This document shows, one piece after another, positions 1 through 11,400 of a stretch of DNA of 64,000 nt. The translations under genes were made by a program, and so were the position numbers. The notes under the pieces were generated by a model. It saw nothing but the letters and a program-made list of their open reading frames with translations. It did not search any database and had not been told where the DNA came from. Source of the DNA: Volutella citrinella (lineage: Eukaryota > Ascomycota > Sordariomycetes > Hypocreales > Nectriaceae). How positions within the stretch are numbered: position 1 is the first letter of the stretch; each line of letters begins with the position of its first letter. The DNA lies in contig JAWZSP010000003.1 in the NCBI GenBank assembly GCA_034401135.1, positions 2,356,001-2,420,000 on the forward strand, read 5' to 3'.

Positions 1-79
1 GGGGGCGAGTGCTGCCGTGGGGGCGGCTTCCCAATCGTTGCCGAGATCAAAGAGGGCCTCGACCAGGAGTCTGGCTTTG

Positions 80-110
<31 letters not shown>

Positions 111-3008
111 CTCTAGATCCATCGAACTGCAACGAGGTTTCGCGAGTGAGAGCGAGAGCGATGGTGAGGGCGACGGCGGGCGCATTGGAGCAGCTAGCAA
201 GATCCCTTGCGCAGTGCAACACGTCGACGACCCATTCGTGTACGAGAATAGCAGCACCTCGTCCATCGCGGCCAGCGCTTGCTCCCACGGGCCCCACTCG
301 GGCGGCAGCCCAAGCCAGGGCTCAGAATCGCCCAAAACCACGTCAACCCCGTCGCTGACCTCTTCGTCATCTTTCATCACGCCGTCCTCATCGTCCCCGT
401 CGACCCCGTCGACCCCGTCGCGCTCGTCCTTCTCCTCCCCCCGTCGCCTTGTCCAGAGTCTCAGTTTGCGGTCGCCGTCGCGCTTCAGGACAATGCCGTC
501 GTGGGTGCGGGGCTCACCGTCCCCAGCGGCCGCTAGCACCGGCACCCTGGGGTCGCAGTCCAGGGGCGGCAGCTCCTCTGCGCTTCCCACTCCAGCGGGC
601 GCTACCATAACGGCCACCACTGCCGCCGCCGTGGAAGCGCCTACTGGCTCCAGCGCAGGGCACGAGCCCGCCCCGTCCCCGTCCCCTACCAAACTGTCCA
701 AACACTCCGTCTCCCGCTTCTGGCACAGACCCGATTCTGCCTCCACCTCCACCTCTGGTACTACCGCCTCCCTGCGCAAGACCTCCTCCTCCACCACCAC
801 CACCGCCGCGCCTAGCTCCTTGTCCAGTTCCCTACCCTCGCCTGATTGCGGCCTGCCCTTCCACCCTCTCGAGCTCTCCTTGACCTCTGACTCCATCTTC
901 GACGACGGCGATGATGACTTTATGAGCTCCCTCACCTTCTCCAACCGCGGCAGTATCATCATGTTGAACTCGCCCGCCCTCCAACCCGCTCCCAAATGCG
1001 CGACCGCCGTCCCCATGCCGCCCTCGCCTTCGGCCGCCCGCCACGACGGTGGCCGTGCAACTCCTACTACCACGACACCCACGACGCCCACGACTCCCGC
1101 GTCTCCTTCGCACACTCGCCAGAGCCGCGACACTGCTGGCACCGATACCCCCGACGTCGATGCGAACAAGGCCGACGCCGCTGTGCCCCAGGGCGTGATG
1201 TCGCTCCCCGACATCACCGTCCTGGCCGCAGACGTGGAGAAGGAATCTCAAAAGGTGAGATCACTCTATGCTGTTGGCCCCGGCCCCCAGGGCGAGCCGG
1301 GCTCAAGGTTCTCGTACTGCGAGCGCCTCGAGCCTCCACTCGAGGCGCCGTCGGAGGAGAATGACAACGACCCGTATGGTTTCCTTGGTGTCCCCCTTCC
1401 CACGCGACTGTAGTGTTGGAACCTTTTTGGCTAACCCGCCTGCGCAATCCTCTAGGTCTCAGTCTCAAAGTCTCGCTCCAATTGGGGCCACTCTCGCTTC
1501 TGGAAGTACCTCTTCTCTACGCTATGATCTCTCCAAGCAGGACAGCCAGTACGTCGACGAGCTCGAGGACTGGAACGATGTCGACGGCGCCCACGTGGAC
1601 CGCTACGGCTTTATCAACCTGCCGCTCCCGGTTTCACGTGCTGGCACCCCAACCGAGTTGAAGTCGGCTCAGTACTCGCCCAGGAGAAGCCGCAAGGTTC
1701 TGCAGAAAAGGAGCGTGGTGGGCATGTCGCCGCTCGGCGGCCGTCACACGCCCACGCGCAAGATTTCTGCCAGGTCTCTCAACACCCAGGCTTCTGAGCT
1801 TTCAGCTACGACTTCACTCCGGTCCTCGCGCTCGGTCCTTCGCCAGGCCGGAAACCTACTACCTCACAACCGCGACCGACGATGGATGGACGAAGCTGGC
1901 GACATGCTCAATGCGACGCCGACCCTGCAAGACATTGTGGACGAAGTCAAGGCTGAGCAAACATCAGACGCATTGAAGCGCAAAGAACTGGAGAGATCGG
2001 ACAAGTGGCGCAAGATGGCCAAGGTTGTCCGCAGGGGCAACGGAGAAGGCCAAGGGATGGATTTCGAGTTTGACACCAAGAACCCCAAACTCATCGAGAG
2101 GACTTGGAAGGGGATACCCGACAGGTGGCGAGGGGCCGCTTGGTGGTCCTTTATGGCTACGAGCGCCCAAGCTTGCCCTGACCTGTCCCCAGAGGAGGAC
2201 CTCGTCGCCGAGTTCCACCGGCTTCAGTTCCGGGGCTCGCCCGACGATGTCCAGATAGACCTGGATGTGCCCCGTACTATTGGCCGGCATATCATGTTTC
2301 GGAGACGCTACCGCGGCGGTCAGCGCCTGCTGTTCCGCGTGCTGCACGCTATCTCCATATACTTTCCCGAGACGGGCTACGTGCAAGGAATGGCCTCGCT
2401 GGCCGCAACAATGCTCTGCTACTTTGACGAGGAAAAGTCCTTTGTCATGCTGGCGCGGATGTGGAAGCTGCGTGGGCTTGCGCGTTTGTACCAGCCCGGT
2501 TTTGAGTCATTGATGGGTGCCCTGGGCGACTTTAGCACAAACTGGCTGAACAAAGAAGTCGCAGCAAAGTTGGTATGTGGATTCCCTTCTCGTTGCTGAC
2601 CGCGCAATTCTAACGCACACCTCTCCCCAGGACGAACTTGGCATTGATCCGACAGCCTATGGTACGAGATGGTACCTGACGCTGTTCAGCATGTCAATTC
2701 CCTTTCCTGCGCAGTTACGGGTGTGGGACGTCTTCCTACTCCTTGGAGGAGGCGGCGAAGCACCTAAAGAAGCCAGTGGGCAAAAGAAGCTTACGGCCTC
2801 GGGCACACCAACACCAACGAACGAATATGACGTTCTACACGCAACGAGTGCGGCACTGTCCCAGGCTCTCCGGGAAGTGCTGATTGACTCGGATTTTGAA
2901 AACGCCATGAAGGCGTTGACATCGTCGATCCCTATCAAGGACGAGGATCTGCTGCTCAAGGTTATGAAGGCGGAGTGGAAGATACACCACAACAAGAAGA
3001 AAGCGTAG
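1..3008 (+). CDS. TBC-domain Rab GTPase-activating protein (5' partial)
   Basis: The reading frame is open from base 1 with no start codon in view, so the gene begins to the left of the window. Exons are <1..1373, 1456..2572 and 2631..3008, giving about 955 visible codons. Both introns close in frame: 82 nt with donor GTATGG, and 58 nt with donor GTATGT and branch point CTAAC. The first two thirds are low-complexity, rich in Ser, Thr and Pro. A TBC domain starts near visible residue 674 with the motif KGIPDRWRG. The arginine-finger motif (IDLDVPRT) and glutamine-finger motif (GYVQGM) are intact, so the protein should be an active dual-finger GAP that stimulates GTP hydrolysis by a Rab in membrane traffic. 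The Rab partner cannot be read from the sequence. I did not assign it to a specific yeast Gyp family. Confidence 0.9.
79..114 (+). repeat. Hexanucleotide repeat (GGCTCT)6 coding Gly-Ser
   Basis: Six perfect tandem GGCTCT units lie in frame in the N-terminal region of the TBC gene and encode six Gly-Ser pairs, preceded by Gly-Phe. Such repeats change length readily by slippage without shifting the frame. Confidence 0.9.
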
Positions 3009-3919
3009 AAAGCTTCCTTGTTTGCGCCTTGATGCTCTTGAGCAAGCTCATCACCTCGTCCGCAACCTGATTCCCTTTGTTCTCACAAGCGACTTGGTTT
3101 ATTCCATTTGTACATGATGCGAGTGGCTTCAAGATATCCCACGGGACATGACGTTGATTGTTTTGCGAACCGCTCGATACCCCAAACCCCCCACCCCCCC
3201 AAAATCCTCATGCCACGGCCTCTGAGGAACCCACACGCCTCGTCAGGCACACTTTCCCTTTGTCAAGCTCTGGGTTGTGAGGAGTGGAGTTGGTGATTGT
3301 ACATGATGGGGATTGGTCGCAAACCGGTATTTTGGGTCGGGGAGCTCTTACTAATTCTGTATACCCCGTGGCTCCCTGAGAATGACCATGACGGCTTTGC
3401 TGATGCTTGGGTGTTGGAAGCGATGAATGGAAAGCTTCAACATTGTGCAGCGAGGTGGAATGCGGAAATTGCTTGAGTTGGTTTTGGAGTCTCTAATGAG
3501 AGAGGGAGCTGGATGGCCTCCATTCGAGATACATGTTGTATAGATTAGCGTCGCTGGCATCTAATAACGGCACTGTTATCTCCATTATTGCCGTATCGGC
3601 GAGATTTTGTATCTGGTTGTGTGAGTGTGATGGCTGACGACGGAAATGTCAACCGCGAAGACGGATGCCGTCGACATGTGCTTCCTTCGAGCCTTGCATA
3701 TACGTAGGACGCAGTGGAAGATTCTACATGTCAGATTGAATCCCTTCATCTCGTCTCCAAATGTAAAACAAGCAGGGGTCCCTGATGGTGCGCTGCACCG
3801 GTTGCACCCGTGTGGCTACGCCGTACACAAATGCTACCGGTGCCGCGAGCCCCCCCTTCCCAACGGATTCCAGGAATTTATTTGAGGAAAACAGTATGGG
3901 GCCCAACGGCCGTTTTCTT

Positions 3920-3962
3920 GGGGGGGGGGTTTTTTTTGGGGGGGGGGGGTTTTTTAGGGGGG
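3920..3962. repeat. G10-T8-G12-T6-A-G6 homopolymer block
   Basis: Three long G runs are separated by T runs on the plus strand, followed within 25-75 bases by GC-only palindromic sequence around 3985-4040. The G runs could form a quadruplex. Homopolymers of this length are also a common place for assembly error. Confidence 0.85.
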
Positions 3963-5390
3963 CTTTATTTGGTACAACCGAAGCCGCGGGGCCCCCATAT
4001 CCTCGGCCCCGACCCCCGGCGCCCGGCGCCGGCGCCGGATGTCCCACATTTCTTCACTGGGACTACGGCGGAGGCCCGGGACGCTTCCGGGTGCTGCAAC
4101 TCATCCGTGGACACAGGTGGACGGGCAACAGCAGAGACCGTTGCTCTGTTGTTTTAAAGTTCTATATTTGTTTCATTACTTCTGTCGCGTGCCCTATCCC
4201 CTCGGTGACGACAAGGACGAGGGTTCCAGGTTCCGATTCTCATCTGGTGTTGTGATGATACGACGCGGGCGGGCGTTGATGTCAAAGTTTTCCCGCCCTG
4301 TTTTTTTGCGAACCCGAACCCGACACATCCTTGTTAAGCTTTTTGTTCGTGCTCTCTCCTCTCCCGTTTCAGGACTGCCGCCGGTGCAAAATGATGATGA
4401 AAGCAAGCCGGCGCGGGATTTGCAGATGCAGAGAGTCGCGTCACCGCGCAGCGCAAGCGCAAGCCCAGAACACGGACGCCACGGCATCGCCACTAAGGCC
4501 CGGCATACCCATAGCAGACGGAGCGAGTGCGCGCTTTGGTCGATTCCTGCTGGCCCTGCCTGCCCTGCCGAGTTAGTGCCATGTGGTCAGAGGGGAGCTA
4601 GGGCGGCAGCCAAGGACCCAAGGTAGCATTGGACGCGGGGCATCTTATCATCCCGGCGTCAGCAAGAGGCCAGTGGGGCATATGTGGTCATTCACATGCT
4701 TAGAAGAGCCGATTCCGGCCAGGGTATCTCATACCCGCCCCCCGGTCAGCAATTCACGTAGCACGATGCACTCGATGCTACCCATGCTTGCTTGCCATGG
4801 CGTCGCCCCAGCTGCCGAGACCAGTGGGCTGGACGCGGGATTTCTATCTACCTGTCGTACGCGAGGTCGATCCGATCCTGGATACACCATCTACCTTGTA
4901 AAGGTGGCAACATGTGTAGATGGGGCGGATCAAAACGACAAGCACGAAAGCCCTGTTACTGTTCTGTGCCGCAGAACGAACAGATGCAGTCAAGCGGGTG
5001 GTTGGATTTGTGCACCGCCGCCGGCTGGCCGCGTACATCCTCCACACATGGACCTCCGCATGAGCCCGCAGATAGAGAAGAGGAGGAGACGCTCCCGGCT
5101 AATGCCTCATGGTTTTGCGTGCTGTCGGCAGGAGAGACAGGCAGACCAAGAGTCGCCCAAGACATGGCTTCACCGCCCCGACCAAGCCAGCTGAAAATCT
5201 GCATCCCCCAGGTCTCGGTTCGTTGATGTCTCACAGGCCGCAGCTGCGAGAATGACGTTTTCAACATCCAAGCATGGTCAGATATGGGCCTTGCTTGTGC
5301 CGCGCTGGATACGGCCAACCAGGTCCGGGATCGTGGAGTAGGAGTGTAGCACTATCAAGGTTGCCCTTGACTCCCTAGGAACAAGAATGG

Positions 5391-5405
5391 AATAGAATAG
5401 AATAG
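5391..5405. repeat. Short tandem repeat (AATAG)3
   Basis: Three perfect pentamers in intergenic sequence, preceded by a near-copy (GAATGG). No function is apparent. Confidence 0.7.
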
Positions 5406-6937
5406 AACAAAAACACAGAGCGTCTGCGTAATTGACACACAGACACCATCCCGATCCATCTCAACCCTGGACCTTGCTATGCCCAAGATGCCATCTCAAA
5501 ACGACCTCCGGCATTGTCATGCCATGCAAGTCTAAAGAATATGGCACGGGCAGCCGGTTCCGAAAGAGGGAATGCCCCGTCCCCGCCGGCCAGCTGAAGG
5601 GAGGGATCAGAGACAAGGTCCTTTGCATCTCAGGGTCTGAAACACTGGATGGGGGCCGAGGAGGCAAAGGGAGGGTTGCGCTGCCGCCGCAGTCAGGGTA
5701 GCATTGCCTCTTCCGTGCTGTGGCTGGTGCTTTGGGGTTCCATCGCGCCCATCATCCCCATCCAATCCCGGCAGGGTTACCGTTGGGACATCGCATCGCA
5801 TCGTCGTCTTTCTCTGGCTCCAAATAAGCGCTCCACAAGGTTTCTTGGCCCTGTTGATGGACTGGACGACATCTCCGAGGGCAGAGTGAGCAGCAGGGCG
5901 AGAACCAAGGAGCCGGGCGCATCGCAGCGTCAGAGTCGACGTTGCTAGTCGCAGTCTCTAGGCGAGTGCGGCATAGTGTATGCCCACTGTTGCTGCTCCC
6001 CAGCGTTGTGTCGTTGATATCATGATGCCTACCTCCTAGGCAACCATACCCGTTAGGGAACTGCGACGCTGGTGGACACATGGGAACAAATGAAGCAGCG
6101 AGGAGATTCTCCTCCCCAGTCGGCTGCCATGGCCTCAACAAACAAACGGATGGGAACCCAGCGTCTGAGAGATATACCACCAAAGCCGACCTGTGCTAGG
6201 GGGCCTTCTGGTCTTACACCCTCCACCTCCACCTCCCTTGCACCTCGTCCATCCCACATCATGCACAACACACTCGGCCCAATGCCTTGTGTCTGTGAGG
6301 CATTGGGCCCATCATCCCAGGCCCAGGCTCACTTCTGTCTCAGGTGCACGTCCCACGGCCTCAAATGCATCAACATGGCGCATACGATGTGCTTGCTTTG
6401 TCACCAACCCGTGACCGTTGCGAATCGTGTCTGTTCCGTAGTTGTGAAACTTTGATTCCTATTCAGGCCTTTCCTGAAGGATGTCTATCATATCCGGTTG
6501 TCCATGTAACCGTCCCAGCCGCCATCCCGTGCCCCTTTCCTTGTATCATTGATCCCAGCCATCGCAATGTAAACCAGAAGAAGAAAATTCATCGCATCCC
6601 GCTCCGCGGATTGATGAGATGGAAAGTAGATAGAAAAATGGGTTGGAAAGACAAGAGGTGAAGAGAAAGGGGCAATGTCCATGTCCCATAGGCCCTGGAT
6701 GTCTATGCAGTCAAACCCGCGGCGAAATGTCCTGCAACCCGCCCTCCCCATCATAATACACATTCGCCAGTAGTTACTTGTGCGTTTTTTTTTTTTGGCA
6801 AGGAATCATACCAAGTACATGTAGAGCAGGAGTCGAGTTCCGTCCTCGGGGCTATACTTCCTGGCTATTCCGCAAGGTGAACCGGCGGCCTAGGCCATGT
6901 CCGAACGCCGAGACTGTTCGCGGCGGGAAGTTGGGGG

Positions 6938-8494
6938 CTATACTCCTTCGCCCTCAGGAGCCCTCTGGCGCGACGAAACAGCGCCCTCGGTCACCGATGG
7001 CGCCCTAGACTCCGAGGAAGGCGTTTGCCGATGTCCATGTCGTTGGTCGACCTCATCGTTTGCTTGTGCTGCCGCTGAGTGCTGCGACAACGGCCTAGGC
7101 TCCTCCGACAACATCGACGATACCGAGTGTTTCTGAGATTCACTCCGCCCACTCTCCACCTTTTCGAGAGACGAAATCGGGGTAGAGCTCCGAATTGGAG
7201 ACATGCGTCGAACAGGTCCCCCAAAGCTTTCTCGACGGGCTCTGCCAGGTACTGATGATCGGAAGGGTGAAATGTCGCTTCTTTGGCGAGCGTGGCCACG
7301 TCGGCTCCGACCAGGGGGGTTCGAAAGGCTGCTCTGCACGAACGGCGGCGGAGATCGAAGCTGCGGCTCACCGCGAGGAGGTGAAGGGGCTGCTTGATGA
7401 TGACCCGTGGCCTTGCGTTTCCTAGGAGTCTCCCCTATTGTCACAAGAGCTACGTTAGTTTACAGAGAGTCTCGCTTTCTCTTGGTTTTGGACGAACCGG
7501 AGGGGCTTCCGGGTCGGTTCGCCGCATGACCGGGCTGTGATGTTGGAGGCTGCCAGTGATGAAAGTAGATTGATGCGCCACCCTGTGCCTCATGCGGGTG
7601 CTGTACTTGTTGCATGTGCTGGTGTGGTGACATGGATGGCGCTGCGGCGGGAGCATGCTGCGATGCGTTGGTGTTGATGCTGGGGATGCTCGATGGCGTG
7701 CCTACAGGTCGCCCGATCGCGCCCGTCACTGTCTGGCCTCTTGGTCTTGTCGGTGACCCTGGATAGGCGTAGCCGGGTGCTGGTCCAGCAGGGCCGCTGT
7801 GGTACTGGCCATGGGCGCCAACTGGAGGCTCCCGTGGGTGTTCGGGAGATATGGCGCCTTGGGGGGCCATGAGCTGCGCCCGAGGTGCTTGGGAAGGGGG
7901 CATAAACTGCTGTGCCCATTCAAGAGCGGCTTGGGGGAGGACTCCTGCATTTCCCATACCGGTGAATACGAGAGGGACCATGGCCGGAGGGATACCACCC
8001 GACAAAGATGTTCGAAGCATATCCATCTCCACTTTCCGCTGTTCCAGGCGCAGGCTCTCCTGCCTCGTTCGCTCTTCCTCCTGTCTCCTCTTGTCCTCCT
8101 CAGCTCTTGCTTGCAGCCACTGCTTCATGGATTCCTCGGCTCCCTGCCATTGCTGAGGAGGGGGCGGGAGCTGGGCCCAGTGATCCCTCTGGTGGTGGCC
8201 AGAGGTAAGCGGAGGTGGAGGAGGAGGCGGCGGCGGATGGTGCACCGATGGAGGCACCCCTGCGACTGGAGGTTGCTGAGGAGGTAGAGTCATGGCCGCC
8301 GGGGGAGGCAGGCCGCGATGAGGAGCCGACATGGGCTGGTTTGGCGGGCTGTGACTCCGATGGGCGGCCGGATGCGTCTTTGGGATAGAGTCTTGGTAGG
8401 TCAACGGAGGCGAGGGGCGAGAAGTAGATGGCGGAGTCGGCAGGTCATGAACAGACTTGTAGCCGTAGGTTGGTGGCTGCTTGACGGTAAGCAT
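6938..8494 (-). CDS. Proline-rich, probably nuclear protein of unknown function
   Basis: Exons on the minus strand are 8494..7498 and 7434..6938, giving 497 residues. The 63-nt intron has donor GTTCGT, branch point ACTAAC about 20 nt before the acceptor, and acceptor CAATAG. It removes an in-frame TAA and joins the two open frames without a shift. A 42-nt intron (donor GTAAAC, acceptor CCTAG) is also in frame but puts the branch point too close to the donor. The protein has many Pro/Ser stretches, a run of nine prolines at residues 87-95 and a charged Glu/Arg/Lys coiled-coil segment at about 119-162. A hydrophobic patch at about 165-198 ends in LEWAQQFM. A basic PRKRK motif just after the splice junction could be a nuclear localisation signal. 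I do not recognise the family. A role as a regulator or adaptor is only a guess from composition. Confidence 0.75.
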
Positions 8495-11400
8495 CGTTGT
8501 GGGCAGCTGGGCTACACCAGTGGGGACATGTGTGGCGGGCAGAAATCAATGTTGCGACGTAATATTTGTGTAGGTTTTGTTGAATGCAAATATGGACATC
8601 CGGGAGGAGAGTCAACGAGAAGAGAGTGACACCACAACAGTATAGATGAAATACGAGATCAGAGTGAGTGTGCGTGTTGTGTCTAGCAAAGAAGGGACGA
8701 GTGCTGGAGAGAGGGAAACCATGCAGCTCGTATGGATCAGAAGACAGGGGAAGCAGTCGGATAGGAAATAGAGAAGAAGGAAGAGAACAGACGGGATCGG
8801 CCTACATGGATGCAGCGGGTTTTCTATAAGTCAGGCGAGACGGGCTGGATGTGACGGCCAGCTTCAGAGTAGCGGTCGAAACAAGCGGGGCGGACGACAC
8901 CTGTTGACAAGCAGGGTCAAGCTCATCTAGAAATGGTCATGGATGCCTCTGCCACATGGCGAGGAGGAAGAAAGAGAGGGAAGTAGGCTCTGAGCTGGGC
9001 TGGGCGGCAGACAGAGGGACCCTGGCACGCAGGTACCGGCCGGCGTGTCTGGACGGGCGTCAGTCGGTCTTGTCGGAGAAGAGCCTGTCCCAGAATTGAC
9101 AGGATCCAGGCTGTCCGTTCTCTCCGCAAGCCCTTACGGTTCGGAGCCGGCGAGGGGTGAGGGAGGGACGGGGTTAGCTGCGGACCGTGGAGACAGGGGA
9201 CGGGGCCAACTGCTCGGTGGCCAGACCAACGAATGGGAATGGACTGGTGGAGGAGTAAAGGATGGGGGAGAAGCTGCAATGGGCATTGACTGGTTTGGTT
9301 GGTTGCAGGAGGATAAGGAAGGAGGTAGAGGAGCGAGATGGGGATTGGGGATGTGGGATGTGGGAGAAGTACACCTACACCCACAGCGGCACCTGCACGC
9401 ACAAGCATACGCACATCACCAAGCACCGACGTCCGGAGGCCAGTTCCGGCAAAGTGTACTGCGCAATAGAACTGGCGACTTGGGAATGTGCGTGCACTGA
9501 GAAGCGCCTACCGCGATGCGGGAGGAGACAAGCGGCCGGCGCACCCTGGACCCAGGGCCGGGAACGACTCAAACTGGGGCCAAGGGCCAAGGGCCAGGAC
9601 CAGGCTGTGGGGAGGGTGAGTGAGCTCTGGCAAGCCGATAGAAGATTCGGCCAAGGACCAGAGCGGAAATCGTGTCAGTGTGGAGAAGCGAGTGTGCCTG
9701 GATTATTTCACCAGGTACCGGAGAGGAGGCGTTGTATCAGAGCAGTTGGACCGATTTGGCACCGCACGTCCACTGCCAGGGGTGGGGACAGGGTAGCTGG
9801 ACCACGATGGAAGCAGTGGCTGTGGCGCATTCAATTGAAAGGCAACAAGCCCTAGCACGGCGAAAGAAGTGCCAGCCAGGTAGAGGGGCTTACTGCCTCC
9901 TGCACAAGGGCCCAGCCGAGGGTGCGCGTCGAGTCGTAGGAAGTGGTGGGGTCGGCAGCGACGGCCGGGGGTGTGGAAATCCACGTCCAAGAAAGTTCGT
10001 TCGTTGCTCAGAAGAGAGTGCATGTGTGCCGCGCCCGCGAAGAGATTGCCTTTTTCAAAACTGTAGGCAAGAAGATAGTTATACTTGTGGCCTAAGTTGT
10101 GTGTGTGCGTGCGCGTGCAAATGGGTCAGTATTGTGGGTGTGAAGGTGTGATGTGTCTGTGGCTTGAATTGGGTGTGGTCGGCGGCGGCAGAGGTGTTAT
10201 TCTGCCACCAGCAACCATCAGACAGGCGAGGACCAGTCTCGATGGTCAATGGCACCAGTAGGTTTCAAACTTCTCGTCGAGGCTCCCAACCAGTGTCCAA
10301 ATCGGGCGAGCCACGCGACGCAAGAGTCGACGAGTTGCTACGCCGGCAGATGTGGGCGGGTATCCTTTGTTGCATGGGATGGGCATGCAAATGCAAACCG
10401 CTGTAGCGATTCGGCAGGTTAAGCTGCTTGTGGTCCTCAGTTGTTGGCCAAGGGGCGATTTGAGAATGAAATCAGGATTGTGACCATCCTCCGCCCGCCT
10501 TGTCAAAATTTCTTTTTCCTTGCTCGAACCCAGGCAGGTGGTTGTTTCTTGCCGCAAGGGTTCGGGGTTCGCAGGACACGCAGCAAGCCTGTTTTTTTTC
10601 CCTTCCCGTTCCCTGCTGGTGAGCACAGCGACTGGCAGCAGACGCGAGCGTTCCGCACCCAACTCATGTCATCCACTCAAATAGGATCAAAGTAACCCAG
10701 GCACGATAACTCGCCTGCACGCCACCATGAAATGCTCAGGGGGGGGCAGTCCTTGGAAGGCTTGGACGTGGGCACGCGCGGCGTGGATCCCGAGAACCAC
10801 CCAAATGGTTTGATGAGAGCCCTATTTCATCGCAGGTTAAGCCGTTTGTGGAGATACGAGGAGGCCGAGGATGGACAAGGGGTGTTGTCAGAGATGCAAA
10901 GGTGTGTAAGAGGTGTGATGACAAGGGTGTGCGCTTGTGAGGCCAGACTGGGGCTGGAGGGTGTGTGGCTGGGCGATTTCCTGTTCCTTCTTCGCCGAAC
11001 CAAGCGGCTGAAAGAGGCTTGTGCGCACCAACAGGACCGCACCTGCCAGCTTCAACTGGCACGCTGCATGATCAGAGGGTTTTTTTTTTTTCTTTTTTCT
11101 TTTGGGTTTTGGCCTCGCATCCGCTTCGCTCCATCCCTATTAGTCGTAAATCAAGTCGAAGCCACATCTTGAATTGACCATCAACCACGCATGCCGTCGT
11201 CGATGAATATATTATGCTCGCTGCCACAGCTTCGGCCGGCTCCGCCAGGCAAAAAGTCTATTCCCGTACACATCCACAGGGATACGCCCTGGTCCCATTC
11301 CCCCGGGCCCGACCAACAGCCATCAACATTACCTACCTATCCACGGCAGCGTCGCAGATCCCCCTCGCACCATCCCAAGCTAGGAACTCCTTCAGCCAGC

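Larger units (their letters stand above)
3009..6937. other. Intergenic region, 3.9 kb, no supported gene
   Basis: This lies between the convergent ends of the TBC gene and the proline-rich gene. Open frames here are short, overlap on both strands and show no domain or consistent splice pattern. It holds the G/T homopolymer block near 3.9 kb, a GC-palindromic patch just after it (about 3985-4040), and a small AATAG repeat. The first few hundred bases should hold the 3' UTR of the TBC gene. Confidence 0.6.

Noticed and set aside
3920..3962. Internal telomere-like tract
   Set aside because: The pattern is irregular G and T homopolymers, not tandem TTAGGG units as in filamentous fungi.
4039..4626. 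Plus-strand frame of 195 codons with a CRRCK-like peptide in a neighbouring frame
   Set aside because: No complete zinc cluster, no consistent splice sites and mixed composition. Not enough to call a gene.
7435..7497. Stop-codon readthrough in the proline-rich gene
   Set aside because: The context TAA-ACT is not a known readthrough signal, and a normal-looking 63-nt intron explains the in-frame stop.
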